Shown in pieces: positions 26,716-35,374 of a stretch of DNA of 64,000 bases. How positions within the stretch are numbered: the stretch's first letter is position 1; each line of letters begins with the position of its first letter. A program made the position numbers and the translations under genes. The notes under the pieces were generated by a model. The model did no database searches. It worked only from the letters and a program-made list of their open reading frames with translations, and was not told where the DNA came from. The stretch is from Verrucomicrobiaceae bacterium (GTDB lineage: Bacteria > Verrucomicrobiota > Verrucomicrobiia > Verrucomicrobiales > Verrucomicrobiaceae). Where the stretch lies: contig CANIBP010000017.1 in the NCBI GenBank assembly GCA_947466075.1, positions 1 through 64,000 on the forward strand. The letters are read 5' to 3'.

Positions 26716-26829
26716 CTACAGAAAGCATGTCGTCATTGAGACTGAGGAGTGCGCAGCGTGGTCAGCGGCGTGGATTGCAGCCAGCGGAGCCAGCAGCATG
26801 GGTGCAATAAGTGTGTGGAAGCGTTTCAT
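26716..26829 (-). pseudogene. orphan signal-peptide coding remnant
   Basis: From ATG 26829 a 37-codon frame begins MKRFHTLIAPMLLAPLAAIH, then AADHAAHSS, then stops at TAG. This is the same signal-peptide type that begins most genes in this run, but only about 16 residues follow the cleavage site. It starts 11 bases after the upstream stop, where the next gene of the operon would begin. The enzyme body seems to have been deleted. The remaining 26637-26715 holds nothing recognisable. Confidence 0.65.
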
Positions 26830-26840
26830 GATTGGCTTGG

Positions 26841-28889
26841 TCATTTCGAATGGTCGGCAGAGTGGAGAGGTTCGTTCTGCGAGTCGCGCGGGTCCACGAC
26901 GGTGAGACGTTTCTCGCCGATGACGCGGCGGAGGTCTGGCAGGTCATAGACCTTCAATGAACCATGTACGGTGTTCAGCAGCATCGCACCGCAGCCCTGG
27001 CGATCCGCAACGACGGACGACCAGCGATCAAGCGTCTGGCGCAGCTCGACTTGGGCGTAAAGTTCGCGTTCCAAGGCGGCAGCGTGCAACACGGCGGGGC
27101 CTGCGTGGCCGACTCCGATGACGCGGATGCGATTCCGTGCATCGCCGGTGGTTTCATAGGTGCGCAGCCAGCGCGCGGCGGCGAGCACGTCTTCCGTCCA
27201 CATACCGAGGAAGGATTTCTCCAGCAAGTAGGCCATGAACCACTGCTGCCAGTCCTTCGTCGCGGGCATGCCTTGATGGGTGATGGCAATGAGGTCATGC
27301 AGCTCGCCGAGCCCGCGCAAGTCAACCGCGACGACCATCGTGCCGCCGCGTGCAAGCTGCTCAAACTCGCCGCCCGGAATCATCGCGCGATGTTTGCCCT
27401 CGCCGTCGAAATACAGCACGGCCTGGCCGTTGCGCTGCGCGGGCAGCATGACCAGCGCGGGCAAAACAATGCCGTCCTCGTGCGATAGCGTGAGCTTGCG
27501 CAGCTCATAGCCATCACGCGCGATGCTGGCGAGTTGCTCCACCTTTGCCTTCGGCAACAGGGCGGTGCGGCGAATGCCCGCGAGTTCGCGCACGCGGTCG
27601 AGCAGCTCCGGCTGTGTCGATTCGGCCCAAAGCTTCGCGCGCGTCGCGGCGAGCGTCTTTTCCGCATCGGCATTCATGTGAAAAACGGTGCGCTCGCCGG
27701 GCAGGTCGAGCACCTGGCCGCTCTCGGTGACGGTGTAGTCCTGCTTTGCCAGCACCTCGAACGCAGGCTCGGACACATGGCCGTCCTTGCCATTGAGCCA
27801 GCGGTTCATCCAGTTCACCGCGCCTTCGCGGAGCTGGAGATGAAAGCCGTGCGGCTCATCCGTCTCCACGAGATCAATGCGCACGGGGTGGTCGAGCCGC
27901 GCGAAGAAGCGCTTGCTCTCGCGAAACGTGTCCCACGCACCGTCGATGCGAAATGCATCGCGAGTCGCCACGCACATCAGCGTCGGCTTCGGCGCGTGCA
28001 TCATCACATATTCGGCGTGCGTCATGCCAAAGGCGATCTGGCCAAAGATGTTCTGCTCCGCATCCTGCGGCCCGTTCACATTCAGGAGGCTGCGCATCGA
28101 CGTGAGATAGCAGCTCGGCGCGGCGGCGTAGATGCGGTCATCCAGCGCCATCAAGTAACTCGTCAGCGTGCCGCCGCCTGAGTTGCCCGTGCAGCCGAGG
28201 CGCTTCGCATCCACCTCGGGACGGCTGGCGAGATAGTCCAGCGCCCTCATTCCATCCCAGATGCGGAACTGCGCAAAGTTGGTCCCAATCGGAATGCAAC
28301 TCACCCCGATTACCGTGTGATTCGGCCCGCTCGTCTTCCCCGTGGGCAGCCGCACCTGATGCCGCTCGCCCTGACCGAGCGGATCATAGCAAAGCGCGAC
28401 CATGCCCTGCTTGGCGAGCGCGATGCAGGCCCTCTGATACTTCTCCTCGCCCTTGCCGCTGCCGCTGTGGCCGCACGGCACGAGCACACCGGGAAACGGC
28501 CCTTTGCCCGGCGGCAAAAACAGCAATCCCGTCACATGAAATCCCGGTCGGCTGGCAAAGATGACTTTCTCCACCCGATACCCATCCCGTTCCAGCACGC
28601 CCATCGTCCGCGCCTCCAGCGGCGCGCGCTCCGGGAAGCCGCCGAGCCTCTCTATAAAGAACTCGCGCATCCGCTGCTGACACGCCCGCGCATCCTCCGC
28701 CGTCTTGATCTTCTCAAAAGCCTTCTCCCGCCGGTCCAACGCCTCGTTTGCGTGTTTGAGCAGATAGCGATGCAACATCAGCGTCTTCGGCCCGTCGGGG
28801 AGTTCGACGGGGAGGACGGCGGAACCGTCGTCAGCGGCGTGAAGCGATAAGGCGAGCAGGACGGTGATGAGTGTGATGACGCGTTTCAT
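26841..28889 (-). CDS. secreted two-domain alpha/beta-hydrolase (acetyl-xylan-esterase-like)
   Basis: From ATG 28889 the 682-residue protein carries a signal peptide (MKRVITLITVLLALSLHAAD). Its first hydrolase domain has VPCGHSGSGKGEEKY, DPLGQGER and the nucleophile GNSGGGTLTSYL, with DEPHGFH as likely acid/His region. The second domain is hydrolase-like, but its elbow reads GVGHAG, without Ser, so it is probably non-catalytic. Related to large verrucomicrobial/planctomycete acetyl-xylan-esterase-like enzymes. Its start overlaps the preceding stop (ATGA). Confidence 0.8.
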   Translation of the reverse strand: MKRVITLITVLLALSLHAADDGSAVLPVELPDGPKTLMLHRYLLKHANEALDRREKAFEKIKTAEDARACQQRMREFFIERLGGFPERAPLEARTMGVLERDGYRVEKVIFASRPGFHVTGLLFLPPGKGPFPGVLVPCGHSGSGKGEEKYQRACIALAKQGMVALCYDPLGQGERHQVRLPTGKTSGPNHTVIGVSCIPIGTNFAQFRIWDGMRALDYLASRPEVDAKRLGCTGNSGGGTLTSYLMALDDRIYAAAPSCYLTSMRSLLNVNGPQDAEQNIFGQIAFGMTHAEYVMMHAPKPTLMCVATRDAFRIDGAWDTFRESKRFFARLDHPVRIDLVETDEPHGFHLQLREGAVNWMNRWLNGKDGHVSEPAFEVLAKQDYTVTESGQVLDLPGERTVFHMNADAEKTLAATRAKLWAESTQPELLDRVRELAGIRRTALLPKAKVEQLASIARDGYELRKLTLSHEDGIVLPALVMLPAQRNGQAVLYFDGEGKHRAMIPGGEFEQLARGGTMVVAVDLRGLGELHDLIAITHQGMPATKDWQQWFMAYLLEKSFLGMWTEDVLAAARWLRTYETTGDARNRIRVIGVGHAGPAVLHAAALERELYAQVELRQTLDRWSSVVADRQGCGAMLLNTVHGSLKVYDLPDLRRVIGEKRLTVVDPRDSQNEPLHSADHSK

Positions 28890-29725
28890 CGTTTGATGGT
28901 TGGTGGGTTGAATGCGCTTTGTTTGATCCAGTCGGTGAAGCGTGCGGCCCATTGCGCTCCTTCGCCCTGGTTGCCGAGTCGAAACGCCGCATGCCCACCT
29001 TTGTCGATGATCCATAGCCTCGCGTGCGCGCTGGCACTCGCTATGCCTTGGGCGAAATCGGTGGGGGCCACGGTATCGTCGCGTGCTGAGCAGAGGAACA
29101 TCGGCGGCGTGTCACCCGTGATCGCGAAGTCGCTAACCTTGCTCTTGCCAGGCCAGGGGCACAGCAGGCCGACGAAGGCAGGGCGGCAGTCCACACGCTC
29201 GACGAGATCATCCGACTCAGGATGACCTTGCTGCTCACTCGTGGCCAGCCGCAGAATGAGATGCGCTCCGGCTGATCCACCCAACATGCCGATCCGCGTG
29301 GGATCGATGTTCCATTCCTTTGCCTGATGCTTAACGATGCGCATGGCGCGTCTTGCATCGCTGAGTGCCGCATCCCAATCGCTGGACGGCGGCGCGGTGC
29401 GATACTTCACCACGATGAGCGATATCCCTTGAGCGAGAAAGTAATCCGCATTACCGACCGCATCAGAAACGTGCGACACCTTGTTGTAGGAGCCACCGGA
29501 GCAATAAACGATGGCGAGTCCCGTGGCTTTCTCGCGAGGCGGTAGATACACGGTCATGGCGGGAACGCTGACATTCATCGCTGTGACATCATTGAACGCT
29601 TTCTCTACGCCCGCATTGGCGATAGAGCCGGGTGGGGATCCCTCCCAAAGCGGCAGAGTGAGCGGCTGTGCGCCTTCGACGCTACCTACCAGCGCCGCGA
29701 CGAGCAAGAGTGCAAGGCACTTCAT
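28886..29725 (-). CDS. secreted alpha/beta-hydrolase (carbohydrate-esterase type)
   Basis: From ATG 29725 the 279-residue protein has a signal peptide (MKCLALLLVAALVGSVEGA). An oxyanion region AIVYCSGGSYNKV, the nucleophile elbow GMLGGSAGAHLILRLAT, the acid FLCSARDDTVAP and the His KGGHAAFRLG make a complete triad of the BD-FAE/xylan-esterase group. It probably removes acetyl or feruloyl groups from polysaccharide. Coupled by ATGA to the two-domain hydrolase downstream. Confidence 0.82.
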   Translation of the reverse strand: MKCLALLLVAALVGSVEGAQPLTLPLWEGSPPGSIANAGVEKAFNDVTAMNVSVPAMTVYLPPREKATGLAIVYCSGGSYNKVSHVSDAVGNADYFLAQGISLIVVKYRTAPPSSDWDAALSDARRAMRIVKHQAKEWNIDPTRIGMLGGSAGAHLILRLATSEQQGHPESDDLVERVDCRPAFVGLLCPWPGKSKVSDFAITGDTPPMFLCSARDDTVAPTDFAQGIASASAHARLWIIDKGGHAAFRLGNQGEGAQWAARFTDWIKQSAFNPPTIKR

Positions 29726-29815
29726 GATAGCGGCGGCCTGGAGTTGCTGGATGAGCACGATGTTGGCGCGAATGTAGTCGGACGGGAGTCTCGGATGATC
29801 ATGATGTTCAAGGTT

Positions 29816-31093
29816 TCAACGTTGGTTCCAAGTGGTGTTGGGCTTCCTCCAAAGGATGCGCGCAGCAAAGACGGCATTGTCGGAGCCATACTTCATGCAC
29901 TGCGTGTAGTCGGCGTAGTTCGGGCCAGTGGTCTGCATCCACTCGGCATCGGTCACCCACGTTTCGTTCTCATTCACCTCGGTGATGCCGAAGTTCCCGA
30001 GCTTCGCGCCGCGCTGTGGCATCAACTCGCGCTCGCTGCTGCGGATGACGTGGAGTTTGTCGGCATCAACTTGGCCAATGAACAGCGGGGCGCGATTGCG
30101 GAGGATGTGATCGTTGTTCGCGCCGCGTCGGGTGTAGCAGAGGGAGAGCGCGTCGTCATGCGTGACCCAGTGGGCCTGAGTGTTATAGCTACCGAGATCG
30201 CTGCCATCATCCCAGGTCCACGCTTTCAATTCACCGAAGTGCAGACCGTCGTCGCTGGTGCAAACATAGGCTCGCAGATCATGGCGGAGAGTGAGGTAGT
30301 AGCGCCCCTGAAACTTCGTCAGTGAAGGCTCGCCCACACCGCGAGCAGTGTCAGCACGGAGGTCGTTGCCCATTTCCTTCACCGTGAGCTTCGCGCCATC
30401 AAAGGCACAACGCAGCACGATGACGCGAGTCTTCGTCTCACCCAGCGATGCGTAGTAGATTGGCAGCAGAATGTCGCCATCGGGCAGATCGAAGCGCTGC
30501 ACGCTGCCTGCGCCCGCGTTGTGAAAGCGCTCCGCATCGGGCATCACCAGCGGCTCCCACGCCGTCCAGGTGCGCTTGTCTGGATCGTAAACGGAGAAGA
30601 CCGTCTCTCGTGTGCGCGACATCGGCATCACCTTGTTGTTTTGGTAGCGGACATTGTGGCCGATGCCGAGCAGCTTGCCGGACTTCGCATGCCACTTCGG
30701 CCAAAAGTCGCTAGGTGCGACGACGATGCCTTGGGGTTCGTCACGATGACCGAGCGTGTCACGATGCTCGATGGGCTTCGACCACGTCTTGCCCAGGTCA
30801 TCGCTACGCATCTCATTGATCGGCGCGAAGATGTCGCTGCCCTCGATTGCGGCCTTGTTAAGTGTGAGCACGATCTTCGGTGGATTGCCCGGGATCGCCC
30901 CAGCACGCGGATGCACCCAGCAGGATTTCTTGTCGAAACCGGAACTGATCGTGTCGAGTTTCAGGTCAAAGAGCGGCTCGGCAGCAGCGAGCCGGAGAGT
31001 CGTGAGAACAAGCACCCAGGACAGCCGCCGAGTCATCCATGAGGGGAGCGAAGGGAAGAACGCAGCGAAAACTAAGTGGCGTATTGGATTCAT
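29816..31093 (-). CDS. secreted BNR/sialidase-like protein
   Basis: The 425-residue product starts at ATG 31093, supported by AAGGAG ten bases upstream that overlaps the previous gene's end. A later Met at residue 20 begins a more typical signal peptide (MTRRLSWVLVLTTLRLAAA), so that start is also possible. Propeller motifs include MRSDDLGKTWSKP and CTSDDGLHFGE. Paralogue of the product of 25419-26636. Exo-sialidase or other exo-glycosidase acting outside the cell; substrate unproven. Confidence 0.75.
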   Translation of the reverse strand: MNPIRHLVFAAFFPSLPSWMTRRLSWVLVLTTLRLAAAEPLFDLKLDTISSGFDKKSCWVHPRAGAIPGNPPKIVLTLNKAAIEGSDIFAPINEMRSDDLGKTWSKPIEHRDTLGHRDEPQGIVVAPSDFWPKWHAKSGKLLGIGHNVRYQNNKVMPMSRTRETVFSVYDPDKRTWTAWEPLVMPDAERFHNAGAGSVQRFDLPDGDILLPIYYASLGETKTRVIVLRCAFDGAKLTVKEMGNDLRADTARGVGEPSLTKFQGRYYLTLRHDLRAYVCTSDDGLHFGELKAWTWDDGSDLGSYNTQAHWVTHDDALSLCYTRRGANNDHILRNRAPLFIGQVDADKLHVIRSSERELMPQRGAKLGNFGITEVNENETWVTDAEWMQTTGPNYADYTQCMKYGSDNAVFAARILWRKPNTTWNQR

Positions 31094-31100
31094 AAGTGGA

Positions 31101-32165
31101 TCACTCCTTCAAAGTGATACGTGCCGAGTGAATGTCTCCGTAAAGCTCGCCGGGCGAGCCTTTGATCTGCGTCCAGATGGCGACGAGCGCGCCATCGGGA
31201 AGTTCGGTGACGCTGGGATAGCAAATGGACCAACCACCGACTTTCGCGGGTCGATCAGCGAGTAGCGTTGGTTCGCTCCAGGTCAGGCCGTCATCGCGGG
31301 AAGTGCGCATGATCAACGGGAAGCGCAGTGGTGTGGGGCCGGGATTGTAGGTAAGGACGAGCGTGCCATCGCGTGTGCAAAGCAGATGGCTGGCGCTCGA
31401 TGTCGAGGTGAGGCCAGTCTTCTCGGTCGCGCTCCAGGTTTCGCCTTTGTCTCGGCTGATGGATCGCCAAAGCTGACCGTCCTTCGTGCGCAGCATCATG
31501 TGGATCGCACCGGACTTCGTCTCGGCGATGGTCGGCTCACCGCCCTGGCCTTCGGGATTCGCCACCATGCCGTAGCGCGTCCATATCTTACCGCCGTCAC
31601 GCGATTTCAGAACACCGCCGCTCTTCGTGCCGCGCAGGTGCAATGGGACGAGCAGTTCGCCGGTGGATAACTGGATGCCGTTCGAGCGTGTGGTGTGATT
31701 CGGATGGCCGAGCTTGACCGGCTCCGTCCAAGTTTTGCCGGAGCCGCTGCTCGCACGAAAATAGATTTCGATCTGTGGCCTGAAGGCCGAGAAGAACAGA
31801 AACGTCTCCTTCCCCGCGACGAACAACGCCGGATCAAAATCCGCCTCGCCCACGAAGTCCTGCAAGACGGTCGCCTCGCCCCAGATGCGGCCTTGATCCG
31901 CTGAAAACACCTGCATGATGCGCTGCGACTCCGCCCCCTCCGACGACGACGAAAACCAAACGGCCATCACCCGTCCATCCGGCAGTGCGGTGATGCTGGG
32001 TCCTTGATTAAAGCCCGAGGTATTCGCCGGGTCTTTGGGGTCGGTGCTGGTGTGTTTGAAAATGACCGTGTGGTCGCTAATCTGGATGGGAGATGTTTCA
32101 GCGGGGTGGAGCGAGGCGAGCGGAGCCAGCAGCAGGGCGGGGAGGAGGGTGAGGGTATGTTTCAC
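31101..32165 (-). CDS. secreted exo-alpha-sialidase-like protein
   Basis: The start is GTG 32165, because the residues that follow (KHTLTLLPALLLAPLASLHP) form the signal peptide shared with neighbouring genes; no ATG fits. The 354-residue chain has sialidase propeller features: FNQGPSITALPDGRVMAVWF, ASSGSGKTWTEPV, SRDGGKIWTRYG, SRDKGETWSATE and TSRDDGLTWSEP, i.e. four Asp boxes. It resembles GH33 and the BNR_2 family. Seven bases separate it from both neighbours, so it is within an operon. Confidence 0.8.
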   Translation of the reverse strand: MKHTLTLLPALLLAPLASLHPAETSPIQISDHTVIFKHTSTDPKDPANTSGFNQGPSITALPDGRVMAVWFSSSSEGAESQRIMQVFSADQGRIWGEATVLQDFVGEADFDPALFVAGKETFLFFSAFRPQIEIYFRASSGSGKTWTEPVKLGHPNHTTRSNGIQLSTGELLVPLHLRGTKSGGVLKSRDGGKIWTRYGMVANPEGQGGEPTIAETKSGAIHMMLRTKDGQLWRSISRDKGETWSATEKTGLTSTSSASHLLCTRDGTLVLTYNPGPTPLRFPLIMRTSRDDGLTWSEPTLLADRPAKVGGWSICYPSVTELPDGALVAIWTQIKGSPGELYGDIHSARITLKE

Positions 32166-32172
32166 GGTGACT

Positions 32173-33306
32173 TTATGGCTTTGTTTCCAGCACACGGGCA
32201 ATCACCACGCGCAGACGCACCTTGTCGGTGACATGCTTCGCGGCACGGACATCTTCCTCGCGGAAGGTGGCCATGTAGATGATGCCTTTGGGCGTGCGGT
32301 GATAGTCATAGACGAGGTAGATCGTGCCGTCCTTCGCTTGCACACCGTCGGGATAGGTCACGTCGTTGCGCTCGTCGAGCATGAGTCCGCCTAGCCAGGA
32401 ATTGCCATCGTCGTCGGAGATGAAGGCCATGAGTTTTTCGCGTTTCACCTTCTCATTCAATCCGCCGTGCTTCACGAGCAGGAGGGCACCCGATTGCAAA
32501 CGTCGCAAGAAGAAGCGCGAGGTGGGATGCTGCATCGGGAGGTGTTGCACCGGTGTCCACGTCTTGCCTTGGTCTTTCGATAGCGTCTCTGCGAGTCCAT
32601 GACAGCGCACCATCATCCAGAGTGAACCGTCTTTCCGCTCGACGATCATGGGTTCGTCCGGGCCGCGTGAAGCCGCGGCTTCGATGTTCGCAGTGCCGCG
32701 GAGCGTGAAGGTCTCGCCCTTGTCGGTGCTGGCATACACTTTGATGCTGTTGTCCGCCTTCCACACCGACGAGGTGAGCAGCCAGTCGCCATTGGCCAGC
32801 ACGGTCGGTTTGTTGAGCATGATGCCGTCGCCGATGCGACGCGGCGCGGACCACTTTGGCTCGGCGGCATCGGGTTCGTCGGTTACGATGGCCCACACGC
32901 CGAAACGCCCATCCTGCATATCCGCGCTCTGCCCCCAGAACACCCACAGACGTCCGAGCGGATCGATCCACACGTTCGCCGACATCGCTCGCGTGCCTGT
33001 GCGCGGCAGAATCATGAGCTTCACTTCCGACCACTTTTTGCCGTCATCATCGCTGCACTTGAGCACCTGAAAATTGCGCGTACTCTCCACATCGCGGCCA
33101 TACACCGCCCACAGCCGCCCCTTAGCCGTGCGCTCGATGCCCGCCACGCCTTGCCGCTTCGTCGGCGGAATGTGCTGCGGCCACGGCGCGACGACGATGT
33201 GCGCGGGTTGCAGCGTTAGTTCGCCCCGCGAGTCAGCGTCAGCGGTGCGGAGGGTGGCCAACGGCGCGAGCAGCAGCGCGGTGATGAGTGTGAGGATGTG
33301 CTTCAT
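32173..33306 (-). CDS. secreted sialidase-like (BNR) protein
   Basis: The 377-residue protein has the signal peptide MKHILTLITALLLAPLATL and a propeller with Asp-box-like turns (CSDDDGKKWSEV, ASTDKGETFTLR, LSKDQGKTWTPV, ISDDDGNSWLGG). KRQGVAGIERTAKGRLWAVY is the usual first blade. It resembles sialidase-family proteins common in verrucomicrobia. It is followed after seven bases by another sialidase-like gene with a near-identical signal-peptide sequence. Confidence 0.8.
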   Translation of the reverse strand: MKHILTLITALLLAPLATLRTADADSRGELTLQPAHIVVAPWPQHIPPTKRQGVAGIERTAKGRLWAVYGRDVESTRNFQVLKCSDDDGKKWSEVKLMILPRTGTRAMSANVWIDPLGRLWVFWGQSADMQDGRFGVWAIVTDEPDAAEPKWSAPRRIGDGIMLNKPTVLANGDWLLTSSVWKADNSIKVYASTDKGETFTLRGTANIEAAASRGPDEPMIVERKDGSLWMMVRCHGLAETLSKDQGKTWTPVQHLPMQHPTSRFFLRRLQSGALLLVKHGGLNEKVKREKLMAFISDDDGNSWLGGLMLDERNDVTYPDGVQAKDGTIYLVYDYHRTPKGIIYMATFREEDVRAAKHVTDKVRLRVVIARVLETKP

Positions 33307-33319
33307 GGTCCTTCGTTTC

Positions 33320-33796
33320 TCAGTATCCGATGTTCTTCAACGCCGCATCGCCCAGTCGCTCACGCAACTGCGCGAGATACAGGCTGGCGGGAATCACGGG
33401 TTCGTTGGCGGAGAAGAACGAGTCCTTGCTGTGGGTCTTATGCGGCTCGCCCTTGCAGCCGATGGTCAGATTCAAGGCGCCGGGCGGTATTTGGATTTGC
33501 AGGTGTTTCACGGTGCCATTCCACACGATGGCCCAGCCGTGGCCGGAGCCGGAGCTGTGACGGTTGATGAGGTCGATCCGGCCGTCGGGGATGGTGCATG
33601 AGTCCATCAGCAGGCCCGTGGACCAATGCATGTGCGGCTGGATGCTGCCCTCGCCCTTGGGCGTGGTCTTGTATTCGAGCTTTCCGTTTGAGCCAGCAGC
33701 GACCCACTGGCGGTCGAGTAGCTTGGCGTTGTCTGCGGAATGCGTCGCCAGCGGAGCCAGCAGCAGGGCAGTGAGGAGTGCGAGAGTGTGTTTCAT
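33320..33796 (-). pseudogene. internally deleted relic of a secreted beta-helix protein
   Basis: The 158-residue frame has an intact signal peptide (MKHTLALLTALLLAPLATHS), then LLDRQWVAAGSNGKLEYKTT, the usual N-terminus of long verrucomicrobial pectate-lyase/beta-helix-like proteins. This runs directly into GSIQPHMHWSTGLLMDSC and GSGHGWAIVWNG, which belong near the C-terminus of such proteins, and an unrelated-looking end. The central few hundred residues appear to have been lost in frame. It may still be expressed as the first gene of the run. The parent family is from memory of typical sequences, not a search. Confidence 0.5.
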
Positions 33797-33889
33797 GATT
33801 CGGTTTTGGTCGCAGTTATATCAATGATGCCCATGGCTCTCTCCATGTCATCACCGCGAACGATCGACGGTGAACTCTATTGCTCAAGT

Positions 33890-34477
33890 CTAGACCCTTA
33901 GCGCGCCACGGAAGGCTCTGGCGCTGTAGTAGGACTGTGCACCGTTGTGGTAGATGAAGATATGGCCGAAGCGGCGATCACCGAAGAGAGCGCCACCGAG
34001 TTTTCGGATGTCCGCGGGTGTCTTGACCCAGCTTGAGGTCTTCAAATCAAACGCTCCGAGCTTCTGCAGATCGCGATACTGGTCTTCTGTCAAAAGCTCA
34101 ATGCCCATGGCTGCGGCCATCTCCATGGCGCTCGTTTTGGGCTTGTGTTCTTTTCTCGAATCCAATCCTTCGCGGTCATAGCAAACAGCGACTCGGCCTT
34201 TGGGGCTTTCGGGTGAACAATCGACGAAAAGGTATTCGCCCGTCTTCTTGCCATGACCCACCACATCGGGTTCACCGCCCGATTTTTCCATCTCATGCAG
34301 TGACCACAGTTTCTCCGGGTTCGCTTCCAGCTTGGTGTGCAGTTTAGACCACACAAGTCCTGGATGGCGGTTCATGTGTTTCTCAAAACGGCCCCTCAAT
34401 GCACAGAGAAGTTCTTCCCGCTGAGTGGGTGATAACGCTTTCTTGGAGTTGGAGCTTTTCATGGCTGGGCGTTTCAT
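33890..34477 (-). CDS. DUF4256 family protein
   Basis: The protein is 195 residues. LLCALRGRFEKHMNRHPGLV, KLWSLHEMEKSGGEPDVVG, FVDCSPESPKGRVAVCYDREGL, AAAMGIELLTEDQYRDLQ and GGALFGDRRFGHIFIYHNGAQSYYSARAFRG match DUF4256 from end to end. The function is unknown; it is a widespread cytoplasmic protein. The ATG at 34477 overlaps the hisA stop (ATGA); an internal Met at residue 6 is an alternative. Confidence 0.85.
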   Translation of the reverse strand: MKRPAMKSSNSKKALSPTQREELLCALRGRFEKHMNRHPGLVWSKLHTKLEANPEKLWSLHEMEKSGGEPDVVGHGKKTGEYLFVDCSPESPKGRVAVCYDREGLDSRKEHKPKTSAMEMAAAMGIELLTEDQYRDLQKLGAFDLKTSSWVKTPADIRKLGGALFGDRRFGHIFIYHNGAQSYYSARAFRGALRV

Positions 34478-35253
34478 GGTGCAGCGCAGGTGCGGCGGTT
34501 CCAGGCCACCAATTCGTCGTATTTGGCTCCCGTGCCGCCAAACAGGTCCAAGGCGCTGCCCACCGTGCCATCGACACGGCCATGGCTGAGTTCGTCGGTG
34601 CGCTTCAAATCATCCAGATGCCGAATCCCGCCCGCATAGGTCATCGGAATCGGTGAATGCTCGCCAAGGAAGCTGACGAGTGCTTCGTCGATGCCCTCAC
34701 ACTTGCCTTCGACATCGACGGCGTGGATCAAAAACTCTGCGCAATGGCCTGCGAGCCATTTCAGTGACTCCGGTGTCACTTCCAGTGTTGTGAGTGTCTG
34801 CCAGCGATTCATCGCCACAGTCCAGCCCTTGGCCGTAGCTTTGCAACTCAGGTCGATGACCAGTTTTTCCCGCCCTGCTGCTGCGACCATCTTTTCGAGC
34901 CGCATTTCGCTAAAGGTGCCGTCGGTTTCGAACAGATAACTCGTCACGATCACATGACTCGCCTCGGCATCGAGATATTCCGCCGCATTGCATGGCCGAA
35001 TTCCGCCCCCGACTTGCAAACCACCCGGATAGGCCTTCGTCGCTGCCTTCGCGGCGCCCTCGTTGCCTTTGCCAAGCAGAATGACGTGCCCGCCGGTCAA
35101 GCCATCGCGCCGGTAAAGTTCGCCATACCACGCTGCATCGCGATCACTCACAAAGTTCGTCTTCAAGCCGCTGCCATCATCGCGCAGTGAAGAGCCGACG
35201 ATCTGCTTCACGCGGCCGTCGTGGAGGTCAATACAGGGGCGGAATTTGGTCAT
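34474..35253 (-). CDS. hisA: HisA, eukaryotic-type ProFAR isomerase
   Basis: The 259-residue TIM barrel begins FRPCIDLHDGRVKQIVGSSL and contains GLQVGGGIRPCNAAEYLD, VIDLSCKATAKGWTVAMNRWQT and PMTYAGGIRHLDDL. These are features of the plant/fungal HIS6-like branch rather than the common bacterial HisA. It isomerises ProFAR to PRFAR in histidine biosynthesis. Not with other his genes. Divergent from leuA, whose regulatory leader occupies the gap of about 280 bases. Confidence 0.85.
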   Translation of the reverse strand: MTKFRPCIDLHDGRVKQIVGSSLRDDGSGLKTNFVSDRDAAWYGELYRRDGLTGGHVILLGKGNEGAAKAATKAYPGGLQVGGGIRPCNAAEYLDAEASHVIVTSYLFETDGTFSEMRLEKMVAAAGREKLVIDLSCKATAKGWTVAMNRWQTLTTLEVTPESLKWLAGHCAEFLIHAVDVEGKCEGIDEALVSFLGEHSPIPMTYAGGIRHLDDLKRTDELSHGRVDGTVGSALDLFGGTGAKYDELVAWNRRTCAAP

Positions 35254-35374
35254 GCGGAGGTCAAGGAGTAGTCAAGAGAGTCACGACATGGTCAAGAGGT
35301 GATCCAGCCACCTTGTTGAGCGCCTTGACGCGCAGCCTTGACCTCTGGGTCTTCTCTGCTTTCTTCCGCCGTCC

